Shown here in pieces: positions 23,853 to 31,867 of a stretch of 64,000 nucleotides of DNA. The notes beneath the pieces were generated by a model. The model had not been told where the DNA came from, did no database searches, and saw nothing but the letters and a program-made list of their open reading frames with translations. The stretch is from Curtobacterium sp. 9128. GTDB taxonomy: Bacteria; Actinomycetota; Actinomycetes; Actinomycetales; Microbacteriaceae. The translations under genes were made by a program, and so were the position numbers. Location: positions 434,001 through 498,000 of the forward strand of contig NZ_LT576451.1 in the NCBI RefSeq assembly GCF_900086645.1. Direction: 5' to 3'. Positions within the stretch are counted from its first letter, which is position 1, and every line of letters starts with the position of its first letter.

Positions 23853-25151
23853 CTACGCGCGCGGGCTGACGACGCCCCCTGGGGACCGGCGACGGCGACG
23901 CTTGCGGCCGAGCGTCCACTGGCGGGACTCCGCCCCGGACAGCGCGAACAGGATCGCGATGTCGAGCGCGAACCCCGCAAGCCCGCTCTGCATCGTCAGC
24001 GATTCGGTCCCGCCGATCCAGGCGGTGGCGACCGTGACGATCCCGATCGTCGACAGTGTCATCGCCGTGAACCGGGCGAACGGTCGACCGAGCCAGACAC
24101 GGAGGGTCAGCACCCACCAGAACAGCGACACGATGCCGAAGACCACGGCGAGCACGACGCGGACCCCGGGTGTCGCGAGCGAGGCTGTGTCCGCCGTCGG
24201 CCCCAGCAACCCCGCGATGTCGACCCCGGTGACGACAGCGAGCACGAGCGCGGCGGCCGCGAGGGGCCGGATCGCCATGAGCAGCACGCCCGCGACGACC
24301 TCGCCCGGACGGACACGGCCGACCCGACGCGAGGTCTCCTGGCGTGCCGGTTCGTCGGCGACGACGGACCCGAGATCCGCGACGGGCAGGTCCCCGTCGG
24401 TCTGGATCGCGTCCCCGCCACCGTTCCTCGAGTGGTAGCCGGCGGAGAACGCCTCGATGACGTCGACCCGCGCAGCAGGACCGAGCGACCCGACGACGTG
24501 GTCGCGTTCGGCGTCGATGTCCTGCGCGACACGGTGCGTGACCTGCCACGTGAACACGCTGAAACCGACCCCGCTGTCGAACGTCGCCGCCGCGAGCCAC
24601 TCCACCCGGCGCCCACCGGGCAGCAGCCAGTCGTCCGGCGTCCGCCAGAACCGCACGTGGTGCCGCTTACCAGGGCTGTTGCCGACCTCCTGCTGGTAGC
24701 AGAACGCCTGCCGTCCGCCGAAGAGGTACAGGTTCGACACCGGGGCGTTCGGGTAGCTCCGCCTGGTCAGCGTCGCGACGACGATGCGCAGGTTCGCCCG
24801 GAAGCCGAGGTCGTCCGCCAGCACCCACCCGGCGTCCCGCATCACCGTGTGGATCTGCTCCTCCGACCCCATCAGCGCGATGTTCACCGGGTCGCCGAGG
24901 ATGCCCTCGCGGGTCCGGGTCCTGCCGATGAAGTAGTCGGGCAGGTACACCGCGGCGAGCGCCGTGTGCAGCCGGGGGAGCACCAGGTACGCGATGACCA
25001 GGTAGACGAGCACGACGAACCAGCTCTGGCTCCACCCGCGGGCGAAGGCCTGGGTCGCGAGGACGACCGCCAGCAGAGCCGCCGCGACGATGGCGAGCCA
25101 CGCGAAGGCACCGTCGATCCGCCGGACGACCGACGGGATCGGGGAGCGCAT
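23853..25151 (-). CDS. LssY C-terminal domain membrane protein
   Basis: A 432-residue membrane protein. Two helices open the protein (residues about 15-60), a large soluble domain follows (about 70-265: PVNIALMGSEEQIHTVMRDAGWVLAD, FGGRQAFCYQQEVGNSPGKRHHVRFW), then four more helices to about 410 and a basic tail (RKRRRRR). The soluble part matches the LssY_C domain, named from a Legionella secretion-associated protein; activity is not established. Start set by TAGGTT seven bases upstream on the minus strand. Confidence 0.82.
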   Translation of the reverse strand: MRSPIPSVVRRIDGAFAWLAIVAAALLAVVLATQAFARGWSQSWFVVLVYLVIAYLVLPRLHTALAAVYLPDYFIGRTRTREGILGDPVNIALMGSEEQIHTVMRDAGWVLADDLGFRANLRIVVATLTRRSYPNAPVSNLYLFGGRQAFCYQQEVGNSPGKRHHVRFWRTPDDWLLPGGRRVEWLAAATFDSGVGFSVFTWQVTHRVAQDIDAERDHVVGSLGPAARVDVIEAFSAGYHSRNGGGDAIQTDGDLPVADLGSVVADEPARQETSRRVGRVRPGEVVAGVLLMAIRPLAAAALVLAVVTGVDIAGLLGPTADTASLATPGVRVVLAVVFGIVSLFWWVLTLRVWLGRPFARFTAMTLSTIGIVTVATAWIGGTESLTMQSGLAGFALDIAILFALSGAESRQWTLGRKRRRRRSPGGVVSPRA

Positions 25152-25197
25152 GTCCTGGAACCTAGTCCAGCAGCGCGATTCGGTCGCGACCGACAGG

Positions 25198-25241
25198 CGG
25201 ACGGGAGGCTCGTGGCGGGCCCGCCACGAGCCTCCCGTCCG
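25198..25241. terminator. perfect 44-base palindrome of the GACGGGAGGC family
   Basis: CGGACGGGAGGCTCGTGGCG followed by GG and the exact complement; no mismatch and no loop bases beyond the turn. It lies four bases after the SDR stop on the minus strand. Confidence 0.85.
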
Positions 25242-25245
25242 GCGG

Positions 25246-25950
25246 TCAGATCCCGAACTGCGCGTAGAACGCGGCCGGATCGGCCGCCAGCGACGCCTTC
25301 ACCAGCGCGCTCCACTCGTCGACGACGACCTCGGCCGCGTCCCGCTGGACGCCGTCCAGGGACGCGATCGCGACCTCCATCGGGTCGATCATCTGACCCT
25401 CGTACCCGGCCATGATGTCGGTGTCGGCGGCGCCGAGGTGGAGTCCCTGCACCGTGACGCCCCGCGGCACGAGTTCGAGCCGCACGGCGTTGGTCATGTT
25501 CCACTCCGCTGCCTTGGCGGCCGCGTACCCACCGCTGCCGGGGTACGCGAACCACGACAGGGCCGACAGGACGTTGACGATCGTGCCGCCGCCGTTCCGC
25601 TCGATGACGGGTGCGAACGCCCGGACCATCGACAGGTTCCCCCAGAAGTGCGTGTCCATCTCGCGCCGCACGTTCTCGAGGTCGTCGGTCAGCAGCGAGG
25701 ACTGCGTCGCGATCCCGGCGTTGTTGATCAGCAGGGTGACGTCCCCGGCGCGCTCGGCCGCGGCGGTGACGGACGCCTGGTCGGTGATGTCGAGCGGGAG
25801 CACCTCGACGCCCTCGATGTCGACGAGCTCGGGGCGGCGCGCGGTCGCGTAGACCTTGGCTGCACCACGCTCCAGGAGCTGCGTGACGAAGCGGCGACCG
25901 ATGCCGCGGTTCGACCCGGTGACGAGTGCGACCGATCCGGCGATGTCCAT
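25246..25950 (-). CDS. short-chain dehydrogenase/reductase under MerR control
   Basis: A 234-residue classical SDR: TGSNRGIG for cofactor, NNAGIATQ, and YAAAK with the catalytic Tyr and Lys. It resembles the SDR at 19625-20356 and may be its paralogue. GGAAGG before the ATG sets the start. Its promoter, TTGCAC-N20-TAGCGT, has the long spacer that MerR proteins need, and the MerR gene next door is divergent, so activation by a small molecule or metal is likely. A perfect palindromic terminator follows the stop. Confidence 0.88.
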   Translation of the reverse strand: MDIAGSVALVTGSNRGIGRRFVTQLLERGAAKVYATARRPELVDIEGVEVLPLDITDQASVTAAAERAGDVTLLINNAGIATQSSLLTDDLENVRREMDTHFWGNLSMVRAFAPVIERNGGGTIVNVLSALSWFAYPGSGGYAAAKAAEWNMTNAVRLELVPRGVTVQGLHLGAADTDIMAGYEGQMIDPMEVAIASLDGVQRDAAEVVVDEWSALVKASLAADPAAFYAQFGI

Positions 25951-25993
25951 GGTTTCCTTCCGTCGACCGGGCACCTCCCGGACCGACGGAGGT

Positions 25994-26025
25994 ACGCTAA
26001 GACCTCACATCCATGTCAGGTGCAA
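25994..26025 (-). promoter_or_regulatory. MerR-type promoter of the SDR
   Basis: On the minus strand TTGCAC (26020-26025) and TAGCGT (25994-25999) are 20 bases apart instead of 17. The spacer holds the dyad ACCTCACATCCATGTCAGGT (26002-26021 on the plus strand), centred where MerR proteins bind and untwist DNA. Confidence 0.75.
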
Positions 26026-26039
26026 GTCGCGGAGGACAC

Positions 26040-26486
26040 ATGCGCATCGGGGACCTCGCAGCGAAGGCCGGCGTCAGCGTCCGGTCGCTCCGGTACTACG
26101 AGGAGCAGGGGCTGCTGGCGGCGACCCGGACGGCGTCCGGCCAGCGGACGTACGACGCCGAGGCGGTCGACCGTGTCCGGCTCGTCCAGCAGCTCTACGC
26201 CGCGGGGCTCGCCAGCCGGACCATCGCGCAGCTCATGCCGTGCGTCGACGCCGGGGTCGCCACCGCCGAGAGCGCGGCGCTGCTCGTCCACGAGCGGGAC
26301 CGGATCACGGCGCAGATCGCGGAGCTCGAGGCCGCACGCGACCGCCTCGACGAGGTCATCCACATCAGCGAGCACCCGACCCCGGAGCACTGCCCGGCGC
26401 TCCGCACCGACATCGCGCGGCAGCACGACACCGAGCGACGGCACGACACCGCACGCCACGACGACATCGCACGGAGCGCCGCCTGA
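26040..26486 (+). CDS. MerR-family transcriptional regulator
   Basis: A 148-residue activator. Residues 1-70 form the winged helix (MRIGDLAAKAGVSVRSLRYYEEQGLLAATRTASGQRTYD), followed by a dimer coiled coil (about 80-115). A single Cys in LMPCVDAG lies where relatives of the redox- or aldehyde-sensing branch carry one; the tail is rich in His and Asp (RQHDTERRHDTARHDD), a possible metal site. GGAGG precedes the ATG. Divergent to the SDR whose long-spacer promoter it probably activates. Similar in sequence to the MerR at 52212-52553. Confidence 0.9.
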   Translation: MRIGDLAAKAGVSVRSLRYYEEQGLLAATRTASGQRTYDAEAVDRVRLVQQLYAAGLASRTIAQLMPCVDAGVATAESAALLVHERDRITAQIAELEAARDRLDEVIHISEHPTPEHCPALRTDIARQHDTERRHDTARHDDIARSAA

Positions 26487-26653
26487 TGCGCGCCGCGTGG
26501 CGCGTCCTCCGGTGGCTCGGATCCACCGTCGTCGCGGTGCTGCAGGTGCTGGCCGGTGTCATGGACTCCCTCGGGTCGGGCGGCGCGACCGGTCCGCGCG
26601 TCCCACCGACCACGACGCGGGCACACGGCCGTCGGGACGAGTACCGCCCCTGA
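26486..26653 (+). CDS. small protein translationally coupled to merR
   Basis: A 55-residue ORF whose ATG overlaps the merR stop (TGATG). It begins MRAAWRVLRWLGSTVVAVLQVL, an amphipathic or short membrane helix with a basic start, followed by a polar Pro/Thr/Arg tail (PPTTTRAHGRRDEYRP). Coding bias is good and the overlap implies coupled translation. No family recognised. It could be a membrane-associated helper of the regulator, or simply a small unknown protein. Confidence 0.55.
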   Translation: MRAAWRVLRWLGSTVVAVLQVLAGVMDSLGSGGATGPRVPPTTTRAHGRRDEYRP

Positions 26654-26665
26654 CCGCGGTCGTGC

Positions 26666-27271
26666 TCAGCCGCGGGAGACGACCACCCGCCGGTCGCCGG
26701 CACACCAGCGCAGCACGAAGCCCGAGGCCACCGCGCCCAGGGTGTCCGCAGCGAGGTCGCCGATCGTGTCGTCGTAGCCGACGAAGATCGTCGCGTCGAG
26801 GTAGGTGTGCCCCGCCCACTCGAACATCTCCCACAGCCCGCCGATCGCGAGACCGATCGTCCCGCAGACGACGACGGCGGTCGCGAGGTGCATCGACCTG
26901 GCGGCCGGCAGCACCCCGAGGTCCGCGGCGACGATCGCCACCAGGGCGCTCAGCGCACCGATGAGCAGCAGGTGCACGATCTTGTCCCACCCGAACACCG
27001 TCGTGTACCAGTCGAGGACACTGCTCCACCCGGCGACCACCGACAGCACGCAGAGCGCGATGTCGAACCCCGGCCGGAACCCGAGGATCCGCGGGAGCAC
27101 GACCCCGAGCAGGGACAGCCCCATCACGGCGAAGGAGATCGCACCCCAGCCGATCGCCGCCACGGGGACGCTGACGAGCGCGAGCACGCGGAGGCCGTCC
27201 GCGACGAACTCCCACCCACGGGGGCGGCGGAGGAAGGTGGACGCGGCGGACTGCACGAGCGGACGGCTCAT
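26666..27271 (-). CDS. DUF2238/YjdF-like membrane protein
   Basis: A 201-residue membrane protein with about six hydrophobic segments. VLDWYTTVFGWDKIVHLLLIGAL and GGLWEMFEWAGHTYL are hallmarks of the YjdF/DUF2238 family: a Trp-rich loop with Asp and His, and the WE-x-x-E-W motif, which suggest a metal or polar site in the membrane. Function unknown. Its ATG overlaps the stop of the upstream EEP gene (ATGA), making it the third cistron of a tightly coupled operon with a glycosyltransferase and a phosphodiesterase-fold protein. Confidence 0.82.
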   Translation of the reverse strand: MSRPLVQSAASTFLRRPRGWEFVADGLRVLALVSVPVAAIGWGAISFAVMGLSLLGVVLPRILGFRPGFDIALCVLSVVAGWSSVLDWYTTVFGWDKIVHLLLIGALSALVAIVAADLGVLPAARSMHLATAVVVCGTIGLAIGGLWEMFEWAGHTYLDATIFVGYDDTIGDLAADTLGAVASGFVLRWCAGDRRVVVSRG

Positions 27272-28110
27272 CGGGGCTCCCATCGCAGGACGGCGTGCAC
27301 GGGCAGGTGGTCGGACGGCCAGATCCCGGCCGGACGCCGAGCGGAGATCGCCACACGATCCACGGCGACACCGACCGACGGGGTCGCCCGGACCAGGACC
27401 CGGTCGATCCGGGGACGACCAGCACAGGGCGCGCGGTACCGGGCGTACGTGCCGACGGACACCTGCCGTCCGGCGGGGTCCGCCAGCACCCACGTGTCGT
27501 CGAACCCGGCCGCCGCGAGCACCCCGGCCGACGCCGAACGCTCGCCGGCGTTCCAGTCCGCCAGCACCACGGCCGGCAGCCCCGTCTCGCGGACGACCCG
27601 CCCGATCAGCTCCGCGGACCGGGTCTGCGCCGGCCGGGAGAACGGGTCGACGTGTGTCGCGACACCGGCGAAGCGCACACCCGTGGCCAGGTCGTCGAAC
27701 TCGCAGACGACCGCGATCCGCGGGAACGGGGCACCCCACGCCCTGGCCCCGACCCGCGACGGGTCCGGTCCGAGTGCGATCGTCCGCTCCGACACCACCC
27801 GCAACCGCTCGGTGTCCACGAAGAAGCCGACGCCCTCGCCACCACCGCCCGGTCCGCGCCCGGTGACCACGGGGTGCCAGCGCGACCCGAGGGCGGCGCC
27901 GAGGTGCTGCACCTGGGTGGGCACTGCCTCCTGGACGGCCAGGAGGTGCGGCGTCTCGGAACGGACCAGCGTGGCGGCGGCCGGCGCCCGCCGGACCCAC
28001 GAGTCCGGATGCCCGGACCGCAGATGCGGGACCGGACGGCGCACGTTGAACGTCATGCAGTGCAGACCGGGCGGCGCGACGTGCCCGACCACCGGAACGT
28101 CCGCGGTCAC
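27268..28110 (-). CDS. endonuclease/exonuclease/phosphatase family protein
   Basis: A 280-residue EEP-fold hydrolase. MTFNVRRP opens the fold, AVQEAV carries the metal-binding Glu, VLADWNAGE the Asp and Asn, and PSDHLPV the terminal Asp-His. Family members cut phosphodiesters or phosphomonoesters in nucleic acids, lipids or inositol phosphates; target unknown. The GTG start overlaps the stop of the glycosyltransferase (GTGA) and its own stop overlaps the next ATG, so the three proteins are made together. An internal ATG at MTFNVRR is the alternative start. Confidence 0.85.
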   Translation of the reverse strand: MTADVPVVGHVAPPGLHCMTFNVRRPVPHLRSGHPDSWVRRAPAAATLVRSETPHLLAVQEAVPTQVQHLGAALGSRWHPVVTGRGPGGGGEGVGFFVDTERLRVVSERTIALGPDPSRVGARAWGAPFPRIAVVCEFDDLATGVRFAGVATHVDPFSRPAQTRSAELIGRVVRETGLPAVVLADWNAGERSASAGVLAAAGFDDTWVLADPAGRQVSVGTYARYRAPCAGRPRIDRVLVRATPSVGVAVDRVAISARRPAGIWPSDHLPVHAVLRWEPR

Positions 28111-28862
28111 GGTCGGCGCACCACGGGGACGGCCCGCGTCCCGGCGAGCACGCGGCGCATGATCCGACCGGGAGCGAACGCGCGCATCCCCGACGTCCAC
28201 ATCGTCCTGCCCGCCTTCCGGGTGCGGACCACCAGCCCCACCGCGTCACGGACCGGCGTGCCCGACACCGACGCGACCAGCGACGGGTCGAAGACCGTGC
28301 GCCAGGCGGGGTCGAACTGGATCGACAGGTCCACGTCGTCGTGCACCTGCGGGTCGAACCGGTGGACGCGGTGACGGACCGCCAGCCAGGCGGTCCGCCG
28401 CATCACCATGTTCGAGCCGAACAGCGGCGGACGCGCCAGCGCCCCGGTCATGAGCAGGAAGTACGCGCGCATGTAGGCGACGTCCCAGAACACCGCAGCG
28501 ACCGGCCCCAGCCCGCGGAACCGCCCCGGTCCGGTGACCGCGGTGACGAGCGGGTCGTCGAACCGACGTGCGGCGCATTCGACCCAGTCCGGCGGGAGCA
28601 CCGAGTCCGAGTCGACCCGTGCGATCAGGGTCGAGGTAGCGGCGTCGTACCCGTGGCTCGCTGCCGCCCCGATGCCGCGGACCGGTTCGTGCAGCACGGT
28701 CGCGCCCGCCGCTGCAGCCACCGCCACGCTGCGGTCGCTGCTGCCGTTGTCGACGACGATCACCTCGGTCGGCAGGACCGTCTGTGCCGAGAGCGACGCC
28801 AGGCAGTGCGCCAGCTGGTCGGCGTCGTCGAGCACCGGGACGACGACGGAGACGGAACGCAT
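28107..28862 (-). CDS. family 2 glycosyltransferase
   Basis: A 251-residue GT-A fold enzyme. SVVVPVLDDADQLAHCLASL begins the nucleotide-binding domain, VVDNGSSDRSV is the usual first acidic motif, and ARVDSDSVLPPDWVE has the DxD metal site. VYDVAYMRAYFLLMTGALARPPLF-like residues (in pieces) form the acceptor region, with HDDVDLSIQF as the catalytic base motif. No transmembrane helix. It is the first gene of a three-gene coupled operon with an EEP hydrolase and a DUF2238 protein, so a joint role in a membrane glycolipid or polymer is plausible but unproven. Confidence 0.87.
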   Translation of the reverse strand: MRSVSVVVPVLDDADQLAHCLASLSAQTVLPTEVIVVDNGSSDRSVAVAAAAGATVLHEPVRGIGAAASHGYDAATSTLIARVDSDSVLPPDWVECAARRFDDPLVTAVTGPGRFRGLGPVAAVFWDVAYMRAYFLLMTGALARPPLFGSNMVMRRTAWLAVRHRVHRFDPQVHDDVDLSIQFDPAWRTVFDPSLVASVSGTPVRDAVGLVVRTRKAGRTMWTSGMRAFAPGRIMRRVLAGTRAVPVVRRP

Positions 28863-28890
28863 CGATCCAGACAACCAAGGTGGTGCTGAG

Positions 28891-28904
28891 CGGACGGGAG
28901 GCTC
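28891..28904. repeat. lone arm of the GACGGGAGGC palindrome
   Basis: CGGACGGGAGGCTC appears without a matching right arm, in the divergent gap between the glycosyltransferase and the alpha/beta hydrolase. It looks like a decayed copy of the hairpin family. Confidence 0.5.
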
Positions 28905-28956
28905 CGGTCGCGTCCGCCGTGTACCCGGCGGCGCGATCATGGCTAGGTTCGGGGCC

Positions 28957-29793
28957 ATGGCAGCAGAGCAGCTCACCGTCACGACCGCAGACGGCACTGC
29001 GATCGCGGTGTCGCGCCGCATCGGGGGCGACGAGTCGGTCGTGTTCCTCCACGCCGGTGTCGCCGACCGCCGGTCCTGGTCAACCGTGTTCGATGCGCTC
29101 GCGGACACCGACCTCGACCTCGTCGCGTACGACCGTCGCGGGTTCGGGCACACGCCGGCCGCCGCGGATCCGACCGGGTTCTCGCACCTCGACGACCTCG
29201 TGACGGTCCTCGACGCGTTCGAGCTCGAGCAGGTGTTCCTCGTCGGGAACTCGATGGGCGGAGCGCTCGCGCTCGACGCCGCGCTGACGGTTCCGTCCCG
29301 GATCGCCGGGGTCCTGCTCATCGGTGCCGGCGTCTCCGAGATGACCGACGAGGACACCCCGTTCGACTGGGTGCTCGATCCCGCGTCCGCACCGCTGCTC
29401 GAGGTCGCGGAGTCGTCGGACGCCTCGGTCGACGACCGCATCGCCGCGCTCGCGCACCTGTGGCTCGACGGGCCGGCGGCGCCTGCCGGACGCGTCGGTG
29501 GTGCTGCTCGGACGCTGTTCGAGGACATGAACCGGCGGATCCTCGAGATCGCCGCACCGGACTCGGCGGGGTCGACCGGGGTGGAGGCGTGGACGCGGCT
29601 CGGCGAGATCCGGCTGCCGGTGCTGTCGACGTGGGGCGACCTCGACATCCCCGCCGACCTGCCGTTCTACGAGGAGACCGCGCGGCGCATCGGGCAGGAG
29701 CCGGGCCGGGTGCTGCCGGGGGTGGCGCACCTGCCGGGACTCGAGCGGCCCGCGCTCGTCGCCGACCTGGTGCGCGAGGTGGTCGCGGCGTGA
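28957..29793 (+). CDS. alpha/beta hydrolase
   Basis: A 278-residue soluble hydrolase. The nucleophile elbow is GNSMGG, an oxyanion-region HAG lies in VVFLHAGVADRRSW, the acid is probably Asp in STWGDLDIPADL and the base His in GVAHLPGLE. Such enzymes cut esters, lactones or C-C bonds; the substrate cannot be told. The start at 28957 follows TAGGTT by seven bases; an ATG 18 bases upstream is the alternative. The next gene overlaps its stop (GTGA), so a two-gene operon. Confidence 0.87.
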   Translation: MAAEQLTVTTADGTAIAVSRRIGGDESVVFLHAGVADRRSWSTVFDALADTDLDLVAYDRRGFGHTPAAADPTGFSHLDDLVTVLDAFELEQVFLVGNSMGGALALDAALTVPSRIAGVLLIGAGVSEMTDEDTPFDWVLDPASAPLLEVAESSDASVDDRIAALAHLWLDGPAAPAGRVGGAARTLFEDMNRRILEIAAPDSAGSTGVEAWTRLGEIRLPVLSTWGDLDIPADLPFYEETARRIGQEPGRVLPGVAHLPGLERPALVADLVREVVAA

Positions 29794-30437
29794 GCGCTAC
29801 CAGTACCCCGCTCCCTCCCGTCGATCCGCGTGCCCTCGCACTTGCGGAGCAGCTGGCGGAGGAGGCCGTCGCCGAGCCGTTCCGGCCGCTGCCACGGTGG
29901 GTGCAGAACTGCTCCGTCGCCGTGTCCGTCGTCGCGACGCTGCTCGCGCTGGTGTTCCGTGTCGTCGGGGGCGACCCTGCATGGATCTTCCAGCTCGTCT
30001 GCTTCGTGGGGTGCATCGTCGCGTTCGTCGCCGGCTGGATCGTCGGCCTCCGTCGGGGCTGGTTCCGGGCGTGGTCGTCACCGGTCGCGAAGCCGCTCGG
30101 CCGCCAGACGACTCGCCGTGTGGGCCGGGCGGCAGTGGGGCGCGCGGCCGTGCCCGACGGCCTGGACCTCGTCGTGCTCGGCATGGCGAGGCAGACGGTT
30201 CGCCTCGCGCAGTGGCAGACGTTCGCGCTCCCGGCGTTCGTCCTCCTGGAGGCGGGGAACGCGGTGGTCTCGGACGGCGTCTTCGGTCCGTGGACCTGGG
30301 GCTTCGTCGTGCTCGCGGCGCTCGTGACCGCCTTGCTCGTGTGGACGGTGCGCCGCGAACGAGCGGCCGACGAGGTGTTCCTCGCCGGCCGCGTCGATCA
30401 GCGGTTCCAGTCGGTCCAGCCGGCTCAGCCCTCGTAG
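29790..30437 (+). CDS. membrane protein coupled to the hydrolase
   Basis: A 215-residue protein of unknown function with four hydrophobic segments: two after residue 45 (VAVSVVATLLALVFRVV and FQLVCFVGCIVAFVAGWIVGL) and two near residues 145-185. The loop RRGWFRAWSSPVAKPLGRQTTRRVGRAA is strongly basic. The GTG start overlaps the hydrolase stop, so translation is coupled. Its 3' end overlaps the convergent GH16 gene by 13 bases. No family recognised. Confidence 0.75.
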   Translation: MSATSTPLPPVDPRALALAEQLAEEAVAEPFRPLPRWVQNCSVAVSVVATLLALVFRVVGGDPAWIFQLVCFVGCIVAFVAGWIVGLRRGWFRAWSSPVAKPLGRQTTRRVGRAAVGRAAVPDGLDLVVLGMARQTVRLAQWQTFALPAFVLLEAGNAVVSDGVFGPWTWGFVVLAALVTALLVWTVRRERAADEVFLAGRVDQRFQSVQPAQPS

Positions 30438-31174
30438 TCGTACGTGCTGACCCAGTCGACGAAGAGGTGCCCTGATGCACCCCAGTTGCCGACCTGGAAC
30501 ATGTAGCGGTGCGGCTTCGTCGGCACGTCATCCGTGATCTTCTGGAGCACCTTGCCGTCGAGCAGGTACGTGACCGACTTGCCCGGGATCCACTCCACGG
30601 AGTACGTGTGCCATTTCCGCCAGTCGACGCCCGTGCCGATGGTGGCCCGGTTCGCTTCCTGGCCGGGCGTCATCGAGTGGTGGTACCCGGTCGGCGACGC
30701 GTCGAAGTTGCCCTCGGGGTAGTCGATTTCCCCGTCCGCCCAGGTGTTCGACGTCGGCCACAGCATGAAGGCCGCACCGTTCCCGTCGCCACCGCTGGCC
30801 TTCGCCTTCACGGTGAACTTGCCACCGACGTGCGACCATGCCCCGTCCGGGGTGCCGAACGTGCCGGCGGCACCGTTCGACCCGTCGAGCTTCACGTCCA
30901 TCAGCCCGTCGTGCGCGCTGATCTGCGAGCCGGACGAGTAGATCCCCGCGTCCGGGTACGGCTGCCACGAGCCGTCGTACGTCTTCGCGAACCCCCCGTT
31001 CGCGGAGGCGTCGGTGCTGAAGTCCTCGACGAACGACTGCTTGAAGTCACCGATGTCACCACGGGGGGCGGTGACCCCGGCGACGGCGACCGACCCTGAT
31101 CCGAGCGGCACCGAGATGAGTGCTGCGCTGAGGACCGTTGCGGCGAGTGCCGCTCTCTTCGTGCGTTGCTGCAT
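30425..31174 (-). CDS. secreted glycoside hydrolase family 16 enzyme
   Basis: A 249-residue extracellular enzyme. A Sec signal peptide covers residues 1-33 (RTKRAALAATVLSAALISV, ending VAVAG). The catalytic E-x-D-x-x-E motif is E149, D151, E154 in DGEIDYPEG, and the jelly-roll fold shows in GKFTVKAKASGG, WRKWHTYSVEWIPG and YLLDGKVLQ. GH16 enzymes cut beta-1,3 or mixed beta-glucans, agars and related polymers; the sequence does not decide which. Single domain, no carbohydrate-binding module, normal length. Relevant to breaking plant or fungal wall material. Confidence 0.9.
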   Translation of the reverse strand: MQQRTKRAALAATVLSAALISVPLGSGSVAVAGVTAPRGDIGDFKQSFVEDFSTDASANGGFAKTYDGSWQPYPDAGIYSSGSQISAHDGLMDVKLDGSNGAAGTFGTPDGAWSHVGGKFTVKAKASGGDGNGAAFMLWPTSNTWADGEIDYPEGNFDASPTGYHHSMTPGQEANRATIGTGVDWRKWHTYSVEWIPGKSVTYLLDGKVLQKITDDVPTKPHRYMFQVGNWGASGHLFVDWVSTYDYEG

Positions 31175-31305
31175 GAGCTGTCACTCCCTGTTCATGACTC
31201 GCGACGCCGTCACCCCTGTCGGCGCCGGGACCGCCGGATCTCGGCGGGCCGCAGCGAGGGTAACCGCTCCTGGCGCCGATCCCGAGGACTTGACATCGAC
31301 GGATC

Positions 31306-31321
31306 ACCCCCGTATGGGGGT
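31306..31321. terminator. short hairpin after arr
   Basis: ACCCCCGTATGGGGGT, a perfect 6-base stem with a GTAT loop, touching the arr stop codon. Small, so a weak terminator at best. Confidence 0.45.
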
Positions 31322-31731
31322 CAGTTGATGATCTCGCCGCGGGGCTCCGACCGGAGCGCGGCGAGCCGCTCGCGCCACCCTCGGAGGGCCTCCGGCGTCA
31401 GGCGGGTCCAGTCGTGCACCTCACGCACGATCCGGACCGGCGACGTGCTCCGGTACGACCGGGTCGGGTTGCCGGGGAACTTCTTGTCCGTGACGTTGGG
31501 GTCGTTCTCGTAGTCGCCCGTCGGCTCCACCTCGTACACACGCGGCGCGGCATCACCGGCGGCGAGTTCGGCCGCCAGGCCGGCGCCGTCGGGAAGCGCG
31601 GTGAAGTAGACGTGGTTCATCACGATCTCGGGACGGTAGTTCGAGCGGAACCCCGCCGTCAGCAGGTCCCCGACCTGCAGGTCGGCCTTCGTCCCGTGGA
31701 AGAACGGCCCGTCGTCCAGCGCTCCGGTCAC
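31321..31731 (-). CDS. arr: rifampin ADP-ribosyltransferase
   Basis: A 136-residue enzyme that transfers ADP-ribose from NAD to rifamycins. FHGTKADLQVGDLL, NYRPEIVMNHVYFTA and TGDYENDPNVTDKKFPGN are the Arr signatures. His12, Tyr42 and Asp77 are spaced exactly (30 and 35 residues) as the catalytic His19, Tyr49 and Asp84 of the mycobacterial enzyme. The GTG start follows TACGCT by seven bases on the minus strand. Base composition equals the neighbours and no mobile element is near, so this is a resident chromosomal copy rather than a recently acquired cassette. Confidence 0.93.
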   Translation of the reverse strand: MTGALDDGPFFHGTKADLQVGDLLTAGFRSNYRPEIVMNHVYFTALPDGAGLAAELAAGDAAPRVYEVEPTGDYENDPNVTDKKFPGNPTRSYRSTSPVRIVREVHDWTRLTPEALRGWRERLAALRSEPRGEIIN

Positions 31732-31867
31732 GACGGTCAGCGTACGACGTCCGTCGCGGTCGCGGTCGCGTCAGTCCTGTCAGGACGGCGTGATGAAGTC
31801 CCGTCCCGCCGTAGGGGATCCGTCAGGGTCCGGATCGCCCCCGCCGTCCGGGACGATCGTTGCCGAC

